A stretch of DNA of 64,000 nucleotides from Actibacterium naphthalenivorans (GTDB lineage Bacteria; Pseudomonadota; Alphaproteobacteria; Rhodobacterales; Rhodobacteraceae), in the NCBI RefSeq assembly GCF_014196965.1, contig NZ_JACIEQ010000001.1, positions 1,488,001 through 1,552,000 of the forward strand, in the 5' to 3' direction. Made by a program: the position numbers and the translations under genes. Below, one piece after another: positions 42,087 to 51,333 of this stretch; within the stretch, counting starts at the first letter, position 1; every line of letters starts with the position of its first letter. The notes beneath the pieces are model-generated. The model worked only from the letters and a program-made list of their open reading frames with translations, made no database searches and had not been told where the DNA came from.

Positions 42087-42770
42087 ATGACGCAAAAGAC
42101 GCAAGCCGGCCAAGCATATCAGGGGCTGCGCGCCGATATTCTGGCCTGCCGTATTCCACCCTCGGCCAAGATCAAGATCAATGACATCTGCGCGAAATAC
42201 GAGGTCAGCCTTGGGGCCGCGCGCGAGGCTCTGTCGCGCCTGGTGGCGGACGGCATCGTGCTGATGGAGCCGCAAAAGGGGTTCGCCGTAGCGCCGATCT
42301 CACGCAAGGAACTCACCGACCTGACAGAGGCGCGCATCGAGATCGAGTTCCTGTGTCTGGAACAGGCAATCCGGCACGGAGACGTGCATTGGGAAGGCAA
42401 TATCGTAGCGGCCTTCCACCGGCTCAGCCGTATTTCCGAACAGGATGCGAACGATCAGCAGACGCTCAACCCCGACTGGTCGGTGGCCCATAGCGATTTT
42501 CACAACGCGCTGGTGGCCGCCTGCCCCAACCTCTTGTTGCTGCGCCTGCGCGAACAGCTCTACGCCCAGAGCGAGCGCTATCGTCACTGGTCGGTATCGC
42601 TGCGCCGCGCGCCGCGCGCCCGCGATGTGGGGCGAGAGCATGAAGCCATCATGAAAGCCACCCTGGCGCGGGATACGGCGGCGGCCCGCTCCGCACTGGC
42701 CGCGCATTTCAGCCGCACCACCAGCGATGTTCTGGAGATGACGGAGACGCTGAAACGCGAGATCGCGTAG
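42087..42770 (+). CDS. GntR-family regulator, FCD type
   Basis: A protein of 227 residues with an N-terminal winged helix (IKINDICAKYEVSLGAAREALSRLVADGIVLMEPQKGFAV) and a C-terminal helical FCD domain. Its metal-site-type residues are in WSVAHSDFHNALVAACPN and REHEAIMKATLARDTAAA. FCD regulators bind carboxylates and control degradation genes. It probably governs the ring-cleavage unit and the FMN reductase beside it. The ATG at 42087 has GAGG upstream; the extension to 42057 is not needed. Confidence 0.85.
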   Translation: MTQKTQAGQAYQGLRADILACRIPPSAKIKINDICAKYEVSLGAAREALSRLVADGIVLMEPQKGFAVAPISRKELTDLTEARIEIEFLCLEQAIRHGDVHWEGNIVAAFHRLSRISEQDANDQQTLNPDWSVAHSDFHNALVAACPNLLLLRLREQLYAQSERYRHWSVSLRRAPRARDVGREHEAIMKATLARDTAAARSALAAHFSRTTSDVLEMTETLKREIA

Positions 42771-42794
42771 CCGGGGGGGGGCGGCCGAAACGCG

Positions 42795-42813
42795 GGCCGG
42801 AGCGTTTCCGGCC
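42795..42813 (+). terminator. Hairpin after the GntR gene
   Basis: GGCCGGA-GCGTT-TCCGGCC is a perfect 7-bp stem, 25 nt past the stop, without a T run. The remaining gap to 43068 holds a GTATAC core that might be a GntR site, and no FMN riboswitch that I can see. Confidence 0.35.
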
Positions 42814-43068
42814 GGTGGCGAGAAGGACGAAATTGAAGACGACGGCCCTTTGTTCCTTGGGGGAAACGCCGGGGAACCACGTGTTGGCGGGCCAAATCAG
42901 TATACGATCTACAGCCCGTGAGGTGTCACATGATGTGCCGCGATACGGGCAGGCATTGGGAGGTGCAGAAGCATGAGGGGAGATCTTCTTAGCAAGATTG
43001 CCAATACGGCGGGCCGTGATCCGGAGACCCGGATCATTCGGCCGTCGGATAAAACGCGGAGGGAAGAC

Positions 43069-44196
43069 ATGAACAAACCGGCTGAGCCTGGCACGATTCG
43101 CGGCAGCGCAATCTCGAGCCCGGAAGAAATCATCGAAGAGGCGCGCAACGGCCGGATGTTCATTCTGGTCGATGACGAGGATCGCGAGAACGAGGGCGAT
43201 CTGGTCATTCCCGCCCAGATGGCAACACCCGACGCGATCAACTTCATGGCCAAGTACGGCCGCGGCCTGATCTGCCTTGCGATGCCAAGAGAGCGGATCG
43301 AGGCGCTGGGCCTCGATCTGATGAGCAAGAAGAACGAAACCCAGTATGAAACCGCCTTTACCGTGTCGATCGAGGCCCGCGAAGGTGTGACAACGGGTAT
43401 TTCCGCCGCCGACCGGGCCCGCACGATCAATGTGGCGATCGACCCGGGCAAGACGGCCCACGATATCGTGACGCCGGGCCATGTGTTTCCGCTGATTGCG
43501 CGGGATGGCGGCGTTCTGGTGCGCGCCGGACATACCGAAGCCGCCGTCGATGTGTCGCGGCTTGCCGGTCTGACCCCTGCGGGCGTGATCTGCGAAATCA
43601 TGAAGGAAGACGGCACGATGGCGCGGCTCGACGATCTGATCGGGTTTGCCAGAGAGCATAATCTCAAGATCGGCACCATCCGCGACCTGATCGCCTATCG
43701 CCGCAAACATGACCGGATCATCGAATTTCTGACCGAACAGACATTCAACAGCCGCTGGGGCGGCGACTGGACGGTCAAGGCCTTTCGCAACCGCGCCGAC
43801 GGCAGCGAACAGCTCGCGCTGCAAAAGGGCGAGGTTGATCCCGACAAGCCGATGCTGGTGCGGATGCATCAGATCACCCCCTTTGCCGATCTGTTCGCCG
43901 AAGTGGGCGAGCGCAGCGATCTGCTGTCACGCTCCATGGAGATGATCGCGCAAGAGGGGGCGGGCGTCGTTGTCGTTCTGAACAAGGTCGGGCAGGACTA
44001 TATCTCGCGCGCGATCCAGATGCACCGCGGCGAGCGGAACACCCCCGACGATGACATGCGCGACTACGGCGTCGGCGCCCAGATCCTGGCGGAGCTGGAC
44101 ATTCATGAGATGATTCTGCTCACCAACACGCAGCACAGCCTTGTCGGTCTGGATGCCTACGGTCTGACGATTCTGGGTGAACGCCCGATCGACTGA
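43069..44196 (+). CDS. ribB: 3,4-dihydroxy-2-butanone-4-phosphate synthase with degenerate GTP cyclohydrolase II domain (RibBX type)
   Basis: This fusion has 375 residues. The N-terminal DHBP synthase (RibB) is intact: FILVDDEDRENEGDLVIPAQ, GRGLICLAMPRERIEAL, REGVTTGISAADRA, and GHVFPLIARDGGVLVRAGHTEAAVD. The C-terminal part aligns in length with GTP cyclohydrolase II but lacks its zinc cysteines and the HSECLTGD motif. It should be inactive for GTP opening, as in the RibBX variants known from Proteobacteria. It makes the four-carbon precursor of riboflavin. Its place beside a flavin-hungry catabolic island may be a local flavin supply. I chose the ATG at 43069 behind GGAGGGAAGAC. Confidence 0.87.
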   Translation: MNKPAEPGTIRGSAISSPEEIIEEARNGRMFILVDDEDRENEGDLVIPAQMATPDAINFMAKYGRGLICLAMPRERIEALGLDLMSKKNETQYETAFTVSIEAREGVTTGISAADRARTINVAIDPGKTAHDIVTPGHVFPLIARDGGVLVRAGHTEAAVDVSRLAGLTPAGVICEIMKEDGTMARLDDLIGFAREHNLKIGTIRDLIAYRRKHDRIIEFLTEQTFNSRWGGDWTVKAFRNRADGSEQLALQKGEVDPDKPMLVRMHQITPFADLFAEVGERSDLLSRSMEMIAQEGAGVVVVLNKVGQDYISRAIQMHRGERNTPDDDMRDYGVGAQILAELDIHEMILLTNTQHSLVGLDAYGLTILGERPID

Positions 44197-44260
44197 TCCT
44201 GTCAGGATCACGATCGAGGCCTGCATAGCGCGGAAACAAGACAGGCCCCAGGGGCCCGCA

Positions 44261-44289
44261 GAGGTGGCCGTGTTTTCTGCGGCCACCTC
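44261..44289 (+). terminator. Hairpin after ribBX
   Basis: GAGGTGGCCG and CGGCCACCTC form a perfect 10-bp stem with a 9-nt loop, 65 nt after the stop. A second 9-bp stem (CGCCCGGAA/TTCCGGGCG, 44313-44338) follows. T runs are absent, so termination strength is unknown. Confidence 0.4.
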
Positions 44290-44361
44290 GCCCGTTCGGG
44301 CATCGGAGCGTGCGCCCGGAATTGGAAGCTTCCGGGCGAGGCAGGCCGACGGATGGCCAAT

Positions 44362-44381
44362 ATTTGCGCATCATTTGCGCA
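44362..44381 (+). repeat. Direct repeat with helical spacing upstream of the protease gene
   Basis: ATTTGCGCA occurs at 44362-44370 and 44373-44381, an 11-bp period, about 135 nt before the protease start. It may be a tandem binding site for a regulator of the protease. Confidence 0.3.
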
Positions 44382-44516
44382 GCGCCGACTGCACCGTGAA
44401 TTTCGCGGCAGGGGCCAAACTTCTGCCCGATTTCCCCGTCAGAAATGGAAACAATAGCCCCGCGCAAGATCTGCGCGCCGAAACCGATATCGCTTGCGAA
44501 CGAGGCCCCCGGACCG

Positions 44517-46340
44517 ATGTGCACAACCTGCGCCATGCTGCGCGCCCACTCCGAACCCTGCCCCTATGATACCGCCAGCGCGGCGATCAACGCCTATGAC
44601 GACAGCATTGGCCTGACCGAACTCGCCGATGCCGCCGCCGGCAGCCAGACCGCCTATAGCCTTGCCGCCGATCAGGTTTTTCACGGCACCTTGTCCGACA
44701 GCGCAGATACCGATTGGGTCGCCGTGACGCTCGTGGCCGGTGAAAGCTATGTCGTCGATCTCTATGGCGAGGGCAGCACCGGCGCGGTGGTCGATCCGCT
44801 GCTCAAGATCCACGCCGGAAACGGCAGCCTTCTGCTTCAGAACGACGACAGCGGCGTTAGCGCCAATTCGCAACTTACCTTTACGCCGACAAGCAGCGGC
44901 ACCTATTATCTGGCGGCGCAAAGCCACTACACCAGCTCGGCCAGCATCAGCGACACCGGCGGATACGCGCTGGCCCTGCGGCAGGTCGCGGCCCCCGACA
45001 CCGCCGAAATCCTCAGCGCCAGCGATATCGCTGAATATCTGACCACCGGCTATTGGCTGGACGCGGGGCGCATCCCCCATGCGCTCGTCCCCGGACCCGC
45101 CAATGTCGTCAGCGTCAACCTGACCGCCCTGTCCGCCGACGGGCAACAGCTCGCCCGTTGGGCGCTTGACGCCTGGGCCGATGTCACCGGCCTGACATTC
45201 CAGGAAACCACGGCCGCCGCCGATATCATCTATTCCGAAAGCGGGGCGGGTGGTTTTGCCAGTTCCATGATAAGCGGTACTGAAATCCTGTCGGCCAGCG
45301 TCAATATCGGCACCGATATGCTGCAGACCCACGGCACCACGATCGATAGCTACAGCTTTCAGGCCTATATGCACGAAACCGGCCATGCGCTGGGGCTGGG
45401 CCACGCGGGCTATTACAATACCGCCGCCGATTATGGCGTCGATAACGAGTATGCCAATGATAGCTGGCAAATGTCGCTGATGTCGTATTTCAGCCAGTCC
45501 GACAATACCGATGTCGATGCCAGCAAAGCCTTTGCCGTGACCCCGATGATGGCCGATATCATCGCCGCGCAGGCGATCTATGGCGAAGGAAACGCCCATG
45601 CCGGCAACACCCGATATGGACACAACTCCAACGCCGGCGGTTATCTGGAAACACTGTTCGACGTGATTGTTGATGGCGGCAGTTCGCGTTTCGTGGACGG
45701 AAACACGCCCGTGGCCGTGACCCTCTACGACAGTGGCGGCATCGACAAGATCGACCTGCGCCCCGACCAGTTCGACCAGAGCGTCGACCTGCGCGCGGGC
45801 GGCATTTCCGACGTGATGGGGCTGCGGGGTAATTTGCTGATCGCCGAAGGCACCGTGATCGAAAAATTCATCGCGGGCGCCGGCAATGACCGGGTGCAGG
45901 GGAATGGCGCCGCGAACCGGCTGGCCGGGCAGGAGGGGCGCGACAAGCTGCTGGGCGCGGGGGGCAAGGATACGTTGCTGGGCAATGCCGGGCGCGACAA
46001 GCTTCTGGGCGGCGCCGGCGGTGATACGCTGAGCGGCGGCAGCCACAATGACAGGCTGAACGGCCAGGCGGGCAACGATACGCTGACCGGCGGCAAGGGG
46101 CGCGACGTGTTCATCTTCAACGCCGGCCACGACACGATCACCGATTTCCGCAGCGGCAGGGACAGTATCCTGCTCGATGACGGGTTCTGGACCGCCGATC
46201 TGGGTGCGCGCGACGTGGTCGACCATTTTGCCAGCATCGTGGCCGGTGATGCGGTTTTCGCCTTCGACGACGGCAGCACCCTGACCGTGCAGAATGTCGC
46301 GGCGCTGGATCAGCTTTACACCGACATCGCCTTTGCCTGA
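44517..46340 (+). CDS. Serralysin-like RTX metalloprotease (M10)
   Basis: This secreted zinc protease has 607 residues. The domain order is a PPC-like beta domain (about 50-155), a catalytic domain with HETGHALGLGH (zinc ligands His286, 290 and 296, Glu287) and Met-turn Met322 in SLMSYF, then a C-terminal RTX calcium-binding region. That region has about six GGxGxDxLx-type nonapeptides (about 445-545) before the secretion signal. No Sec signal is present, as expected for type I secretion, but no T1SS genes are seen in the window. Several starts are possible; I prefer MCTTC at 44517 because homologues often start with an MCxxC motif, while the frame opens at 44445. Confidence 0.85.
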   Translation: MCTTCAMLRAHSEPCPYDTASAAINAYDDSIGLTELADAAAGSQTAYSLAADQVFHGTLSDSADTDWVAVTLVAGESYVVDLYGEGSTGAVVDPLLKIHAGNGSLLLQNDDSGVSANSQLTFTPTSSGTYYLAAQSHYTSSASISDTGGYALALRQVAAPDTAEILSASDIAEYLTTGYWLDAGRIPHALVPGPANVVSVNLTALSADGQQLARWALDAWADVTGLTFQETTAAADIIYSESGAGGFASSMISGTEILSASVNIGTDMLQTHGTTIDSYSFQAYMHETGHALGLGHAGYYNTAADYGVDNEYANDSWQMSLMSYFSQSDNTDVDASKAFAVTPMMADIIAAQAIYGEGNAHAGNTRYGHNSNAGGYLETLFDVIVDGGSSRFVDGNTPVAVTLYDSGGIDKIDLRPDQFDQSVDLRAGGISDVMGLRGNLLIAEGTVIEKFIAGAGNDRVQGNGAANRLAGQEGRDKLLGAGGKDTLLGNAGRDKLLGGAGGDTLSGGSHNDRLNGQAGNDTLTGGKGRDVFIFNAGHDTITDFRSGRDSILLDDGFWTADLGARDVVDHFASIVAGDAVFAFDDGSTLTVQNVAALDQLYTDIAFA

Positions 46341-46361
46341 GCCGCCGCGGTAACGTGGCGA

Positions 46362-47486
46362 TCAGTTGGCCACGTTGTTCACCCGCGCGCCGGCGCCAAG
46401 GATGTTGCCGAGAATGCGCGAAATCGTATCGATCGTGTTGAGCGGGCTTTCGGATACGTAAACCAGATCATCGGGGTTGACGCCGAACTTGCCCGCGCTG
46501 AACAGGCCGTCGGCCGTGGTCAGATCAATGGTGAAGATCACGCGGGTCTCGCGCGGGCCCTGCACCCCGGCGCGGGTGGCGCTTGGGGGATATTCGCGCA
46601 GGATCAGAACCCCCTTCGGATCGGCGCGGGCATCCGATACCCCGCCGATCAGCGCCATTGCATCCAGCGCCGTCACGTCGTCTTTCGGAAACGGGACAAG
46701 CTGCTCGCGCCCGGCAGCCCCGAGCGCCAGAAAGCGGCGCGGATCTTCCTCGACAATCACCTTGTCACCGCCGCGCAGCGTCGTGTCCAGCGCCGGGTTG
46801 GCATAGAGGCGCGACACCGTGGTGACGTAAAGCGTGCCGTTGCGGATCAGCCGGATCAGCGGATTCTGCAGCCCCGACGCCACGCCGCCGCCCATCGCGA
46901 TCAGGTTGAGCACCGTCATGTCGCGGTCGACAAGCGGATAGCTGCCCGGCGAGGCCACGCCGCCGACCAGATCGACCGAGTTCTGCCGTCCCGTGTCCAG
47001 CGAAAGCTGCACCTGGGCCGACGGAATGATCGCCTCCATCTTCTCCTGAACCTGGCTGCGGGCGGTCTCTGGCGTCATGCCGGAAATGCGGATTGCTTCG
47101 ACATAGGGCACAAAGATGGTGCCGTCGGGCGCCACGGTCATGCCCTCCATCCTTACCGCCTTTTGCTCGGGCGCGGTCAGAAGCGAGTTATCCTCGCTGT
47201 CCCAGATCACCAGATTGACCTTGTCGCCGGGGGCGATGATCTGATGCTGCGCACCCTTCTGCCGGGCGATCCAGTCGCCGCGCGGGCCGCTGCCGGTTAC
47301 CGGCCACAGCGCGGCCTGCGGCAGAAAGGCCCGGCTGACCGGGTAGATCGCATAGCCCGAAAGCGTGTCTTTTTCGGCGCTTTTCAGAATCTCGTTTTCC
47401 CGCGCCGCCCCGCGCGGCACATCGCAGCCCGCGACAAGCGCCCCTGCCCCGATCGCCAGAAAATGGCGGCGTCCGATATCTGACAT
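46362..47486 (-). CDS. Polysaccharide export lipoprotein (Wza-like, OPX family)
   Basis: A protein of 374 residues with a lipobox LVAGC after GRRHFLAIGAGA, a twin-arginine-type signal, so it may be a Tat-dependent lipoprotein. A Poly_export domain (IIAPGDKVNLVIWDSEDN to the AQVQLSL region) is followed by two SLBB-type repeats (SVDLVGGVASPGSYPL and the DDLVYVSESP end). It would form the outer-membrane end of a polysaccharide exporter. It is encoded opposite to the sugar-transferase genes at 47583 onward. Confidence 0.84.
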   Translation of the reverse strand: MSDIGRRHFLAIGAGALVAGCDVPRGAARENEILKSAEKDTLSGYAIYPVSRAFLPQAALWPVTGSGPRGDWIARQKGAQHQIIAPGDKVNLVIWDSEDNSLLTAPEQKAVRMEGMTVAPDGTIFVPYVEAIRISGMTPETARSQVQEKMEAIIPSAQVQLSLDTGRQNSVDLVGGVASPGSYPLVDRDMTVLNLIAMGGGVASGLQNPLIRLIRNGTLYVTTVSRLYANPALDTTLRGGDKVIVEEDPRRFLALGAAGREQLVPFPKDDVTALDAMALIGGVSDARADPKGVLILREYPPSATRAGVQGPRETRVIFTIDLTTADGLFSAGKFGVNPDDLVYVSESPLNTIDTISRILGNILGAGARVNNVAN

Positions 47487-47582
47487 TCACGTCCCCCGAC
47501 GATATTCCACGGGCATTCCGTTCCGGCCCATGGATTTTGCGTCCGCCGCAAGATACTAAGAGGAACCATCTGGTCAACCGGA

Positions 47583-48476
47583 ATGCTGGTAATGAGTGAT
47601 CAATATCGCGCCGCGCCGCAGGATGTGCAGACGGTGCTTGTGCTGGGCGCAACCGGGCTGGTCGGGCGCAGTCTTCGGGCGGTCTGGGCCGATCAGCCGC
47701 CGGCCAGCATCGCGCCGCTGTGGCAAGGGCGCGGCCCGGCGCCCGAGGGCGTGCGGAACTGGCTGACATGGCGCATTCTGGAACAGGCGCCTCCGGTGCT
47801 TGCGCCGCTGGATGCCGTGGTGGTTCTGGCTGGCGTCACCCCGGGCCCCGGTGCCGATTACGCGGCAAACACCGCGCTGGCGCTGGCCGGGATGAAGGCC
47901 GCGGCGGCCGCGGGCGCGCGGCATGTGTTCCTGTGTTCATCTCAGGCCGTCTACGCGCCCTCCGCCGCCCCGCTGAGCGAGGATAGCGCGCTGGGCCCCA
48001 CCAATCCCTATGGCGCCGCCAAGGCCGCGATGGAGGCGGCGGCGGCGCAGGCCGAACAGGCGGGCACGGGCGTCACCTGCCTGCGGATCGGCAATATCGC
48101 CGGGTCGGATCTGCTGGGAAAGGCCGCCGCCACCGGCAAGCCCGTCGTGCTCGACCAGTTCGCCGACGGGCGCGGGCCCGAACGCTCCTACATGGGTGCG
48201 GGCGGTTTCGCGCGGGTGCTGGCGACGCTTCTGGCCCATGCGCGCGCCGGCACCCCGCTGCCCTTCACCCTCAACGTCGCGGGGCCGCGCCCGGTGGCCA
48301 TGGAACAGCTTCTGGCCGCGTGGGGCCGCGACTGGCGCTGGAGCCCCGCCCCGCCCGAGGCGCGGCAGTCGGTGACGCTGGATGTCACCCGCCTTTCGCG
48401 GTTACACCGGTTCACCGAGGCTGACAGCGATCCGGCCACCATGGCCGCGGAATGGCAAAGATACGGGCAGGGATGA
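47583..48476 (+). CDS. NAD-dependent epimerase/dehydratase-family protein
   Basis: An extended SDR of 297 residues with the Rossmann motif VLGATGLVGRS and an active-site-like SSQAVYAPSAAP followed by NPYGAAKAAME (Tyr/Lys). It probably makes or modifies a nucleotide sugar for the exopolysaccharide. Its stop overlaps the sugar-transferase start as ATGA, so the two are coupled. The start may be 47583 or 47592 (MSDQ); neither has a strong ribosome site. Confidence 0.74.
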   Translation: MLVMSDQYRAAPQDVQTVLVLGATGLVGRSLRAVWADQPPASIAPLWQGRGPAPEGVRNWLTWRILEQAPPVLAPLDAVVVLAGVTPGPGADYAANTALALAGMKAAAAAGARHVFLCSSQAVYAPSAAPLSEDSALGPTNPYGAAKAAMEAAAAQAEQAGTGVTCLRIGNIAGSDLLGKAAATGKPVVLDQFADGRGPERSYMGAGGFARVLATLLAHARAGTPLPFTLNVAGPRPVAMEQLLAAWGRDWRWSPAPPEARQSVTLDVTRLSRLHRFTEADSDPATMAAEWQRYGQG

Positions 48477-49084
48477 CCATGGCGAAACGGCTTTTTGACA
48501 TCGCTCTGGCGCTTGTTCTCGGCATCCTGATGGCCCCGTTTCTGGCCGTGCTTCTGGTGGCGATGTGGGCGCTGGACGGGCGGCCGTTGTTCTATACCTC
48601 CGAGCGGATGAAGGGCGTCGACCGGCCCTTCCGCCTGTGGAAGCTGCGCACGATGAAGCCTGATCTTGCCGACAGTGGCGTATCGGGCGGCGACAAGGCG
48701 CACCGGGTAACACGCATGGGCCACGTGCTGCGCCGGTTTCGGCTGGACGAGATCCCGCAGCTCTGGAACGTGCTGAAGGGTGACATGAGCTTTGTCGGCC
48801 CGCGCCCGCCGCTGCGGCTTTATGTAGAGCGGTTTCCGGCGCTCTATGGCGAGGTTCTGCGCAGCCGCCCCGGCATCACCGGGCTGGCGACGTTGGTCTA
48901 TCACAGCCATGAAGAGCGGCTTCTGGCCCGCTGCAAGACCGCCGAGGACACCGACGCCGTCTATTCCCGTGCCTGCGTGCCGCGCAAGGCCCGGCTGGAT
49001 CTGATCTATCAGAAACATCAGTCGCTTTGCGGCGATATCGCCCTGCTGTGGCAAACGGCGGCCCGCATGGTGCGGCGGCGATAG
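48473..49084 (+). CDS. Initiating sugar-phosphate transferase (monotopic phosphoglycosyl transferase)
   Basis: A protein of 203 residues in the bacterial sugar transferase family (PssA/WcaJ/PglC type). A membrane-inserting helix (LFDIALALVLGILMAPFLAV) is followed by the catalytic domain with FRLWKLRTM, RRFRLDEIPQLWNVLKGDMSFVGPRPP and RPGITGLA. It attaches the first sugar-phosphate to undecaprenyl phosphate and so starts repeat-unit synthesis. It is coupled to the upstream epimerase by ATGA. Confidence 0.86.
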   Translation: MTMAKRLFDIALALVLGILMAPFLAVLLVAMWALDGRPLFYTSERMKGVDRPFRLWKLRTMKPDLADSGVSGGDKAHRVTRMGHVLRRFRLDEIPQLWNVLKGDMSFVGPRPPLRLYVERFPALYGEVLRSRPGITGLATLVYHSHEERLLARCKTAEDTDAVYSRACVPRKARLDLIYQKHQSLCGDIALLWQTAARMVRRR

Positions 49085-49334
49085 CCGGGCGGCCTGCCTG
49101 CTTTGGCGCCAGCGGTGCAGAATCGCCCGGCAAGCATGGGGTTTCACCGGCCGGACCGGGCCGTAGGTTCAGCAAAAAGCAGCATGAGACCTGTGCCAAA
49201 AGCGGCTGATCTGCATCAGAAATTTACGAGAATCGGCGAAAAACACCCTATTTTGCAGATGCAGCAATTCTAGGCTTGCCGCCCTCGGAGAGCTTGCCTA
49301 AGAATTAAGCAATTAATATGGGACATCGGCTGCC

Positions 49335-51218
49335 GTGCTAAAGCTCGTAAACTCCCTGTCGCGCTCTCAGAAATGGGCGTTCTTGCTGTGTGTTGACCTG
49401 GTTCTGGTTCTGGTCGCGCAGCTTCTGACGTTGACTGCGTTCAGCAATTCCCCCCCATCCCTGGCGATGCTCAGTGATATTTCGCTTCTGATCGCGTTTC
49501 AGATCCTCGCGGGCATCCCGATAGCGATGTGGCTGGGCATTCCGAAGATTCAGCTCAAGGCCTATGAAACCCGTGCATTGGGCAAGACGGCGATCTTTGG
49601 TGTGCTTCTGGTGGTGGTCAACGTCGCGCTGGGCCGGATCAGCCATCAGAATATTCCGCTGGGCAACAGCCTTGTGTTCGGGCTGATCTTCGTGGTCCTG
49701 TCGGCCAGCAGCAAGATGGTGATGCTTCAGGCGCTTCTGGCGCTGCACCGCCGCGCCCAGCCGCGCTGCCGGGTTCTGATCTATGGTGCGGGCACCACCG
49801 GGATGCAGCTTGCCTCGGCGCTGAAAACCCATGAATGGATCGAGGTGGTGGCCTTCGTCGATGACAATCCGGCGATGCAATCCATGACCGTTGCGGGTCT
49901 GCCGGTGCTGCGGCCGGTGAAGATCAAGTCGATCATCGAGGAAAAGGAAATCAACCGCGTTCTGCTGGCCATGCCGTCACTCTCGCCGCCGAAACTGGCG
50001 CAGATCGTGCGCAAGATGCAGAAACTCGGGGTCGAGGTTCAGGTGCTGCCGTCCTTTGCGCAGCTGGTCGGGGAAGAGGCGCTGGTCGACAAGCTGACCC
50101 CGGTCGTGCCCGCCAATTTTCTGGGCCGCGCCCAGCTTGACCGCCAGTTCGGCACCGGCGGGCGCACCTATCGCGGCAAGACCATCCTGGTGTCCGGGGC
50201 CGGTGGCTCCATCGGGTCGGAGCTGTGCCGGCAGCTCTTGCTGTGCCGCCCGGCGCGGCTGGTTCTGTTCGAGATGAGCGAGGCGGCGCTTTATACCGTC
50301 GACATGGAACTGCGCACTCTGACCGAAGACAGCAAGACAGAGATCACCCCGGTTCTGGGCTCGACGACCGATCCGCGCATGGCGCGCAAGGTGCTGGGCG
50401 AATACCGCCCGGATGCAGTGTTTCACGCCGCCGCCTATAAGCACGTGCCGCTGGTCGAGGCGAACCCGCTGGCCGGGCTGGCCAACAACGTGCTGGGCAC
50501 GCGCACCATCGCCGAAGCGGCGCGCGAGGCCGGGGTGGACCGGTTCATCCTGATTTCATCGGACAAGGCGGTGCGGCCCACCAATGTCATGGGCGCGTCC
50601 AAGCGGCTGGCGGAACTGGTGGTGCAGGATCTGGCCATGCGCTCGGACAGCACATCTTTTTCGATGGTGCGGTTCGGCAATGTCATAGGCTCTTCCGGGT
50701 CGGTGGTTCCGCTGTTTCACGATCAGATTTCCAAGGGCGGCCCGGTGACACTCACGCATGAGGATGTCACCCGCTATTTCATGACCATCCGCGAGGCGGT
50801 GCAACTGGTGCTGCTGGCCGGGTCGTTCGAGCGGGGCAGGGGCGAAGGCGGCGATGTCTTCGTTCTGGACATGGGCAAGCCGGTAAAGATCCGCGACCTC
50901 GCGCTGCAGATGATCGAGGCGTCGGGCTATACCCTGCGCGACAAGAACAACCCGGATGGCGATATCGAAATCGTCTCGATCGGTCTGCGCCCCGGCGAAA
51001 AGATGCATGAAGAACTGTTGATCGGCGAAGGGCTTTTGACCACGCCGCACCCCAAGATCCTGCGGGCGAAAGAGGCCTGGCTTTCCGAGATCGAAGTGGC
51101 CGGCGCCCTGCGCGCCCTGCGCCAGGCGGTGGCCGCCGGCGATGAGGGGGCCGCGCGTGAAGTGGTGTCGCGCTGGGTCGAGGGCTATGTGCCGCCGGAC
51201 GCGGCGCGTGGGTCCTGA
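49335..51218 (+). CDS. WbpM/PglF/CapD-like UDP-sugar 4,6-dehydratase
   Basis: A membrane protein of 627 residues: four N-terminal transmembrane helices (about 15-130), a first Rossmann domain (VLIYGAGTTGMQLA) and the catalytic SDR domain (ILVSGAGGSIGSELCRQL). The active site is SSDKAVRPTNVMGASK, with the SDK/MGxxK variant of the usual SYK motif. It converts UDP-GlcNAc to the 4-keto-6-deoxy sugar for bacillosamine- or QuiNAc-type residues. The start is a GTG at 49335 with a weak ribosome site; the 250-bp gap upstream holds a GCTTGCC repeat. Confidence 0.86.
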   Translation: MLKLVNSLSRSQKWAFLLCVDLVLVLVAQLLTLTAFSNSPPSLAMLSDISLLIAFQILAGIPIAMWLGIPKIQLKAYETRALGKTAIFGVLLVVVNVALGRISHQNIPLGNSLVFGLIFVVLSASSKMVMLQALLALHRRAQPRCRVLIYGAGTTGMQLASALKTHEWIEVVAFVDDNPAMQSMTVAGLPVLRPVKIKSIIEEKEINRVLLAMPSLSPPKLAQIVRKMQKLGVEVQVLPSFAQLVGEEALVDKLTPVVPANFLGRAQLDRQFGTGGRTYRGKTILVSGAGGSIGSELCRQLLLCRPARLVLFEMSEAALYTVDMELRTLTEDSKTEITPVLGSTTDPRMARKVLGEYRPDAVFHAAAYKHVPLVEANPLAGLANNVLGTRTIAEAAREAGVDRFILISSDKAVRPTNVMGASKRLAELVVQDLAMRSDSTSFSMVRFGNVIGSSGSVVPLFHDQISKGGPVTLTHEDVTRYFMTIREAVQLVLLAGSFERGRGEGGDVFVLDMGKPVKIRDLALQMIEASGYTLRDKNNPDGDIEIVSIGLRPGEKMHEELLIGEGLLTTPHPKILRAKEAWLSEIEVAGALRALRQAVAAGDEGAAREVVSRWVEGYVPPDAARGS

Positions 51219-51333
51219 GCATCACTGAGGCGCAAAAAATCAAAAAAACCCAAGGCGAAATCGTGCGCAGGCCCCGGCGGGGTTGAATGACGCCGGGGAA
51301 TTGGCAAGCGTGGCGCAGGGAACGAGGGCGGTG

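Noticed and set aside
42771-43068. Possible FMN riboswitch upstream of ribBX
   Set aside because: I looked for the conserved RFN elements (AGGG-, GGCGGT- and CCCGACCG-type blocks) and did not find them; only a simple hairpin and a GTATAC core are present.
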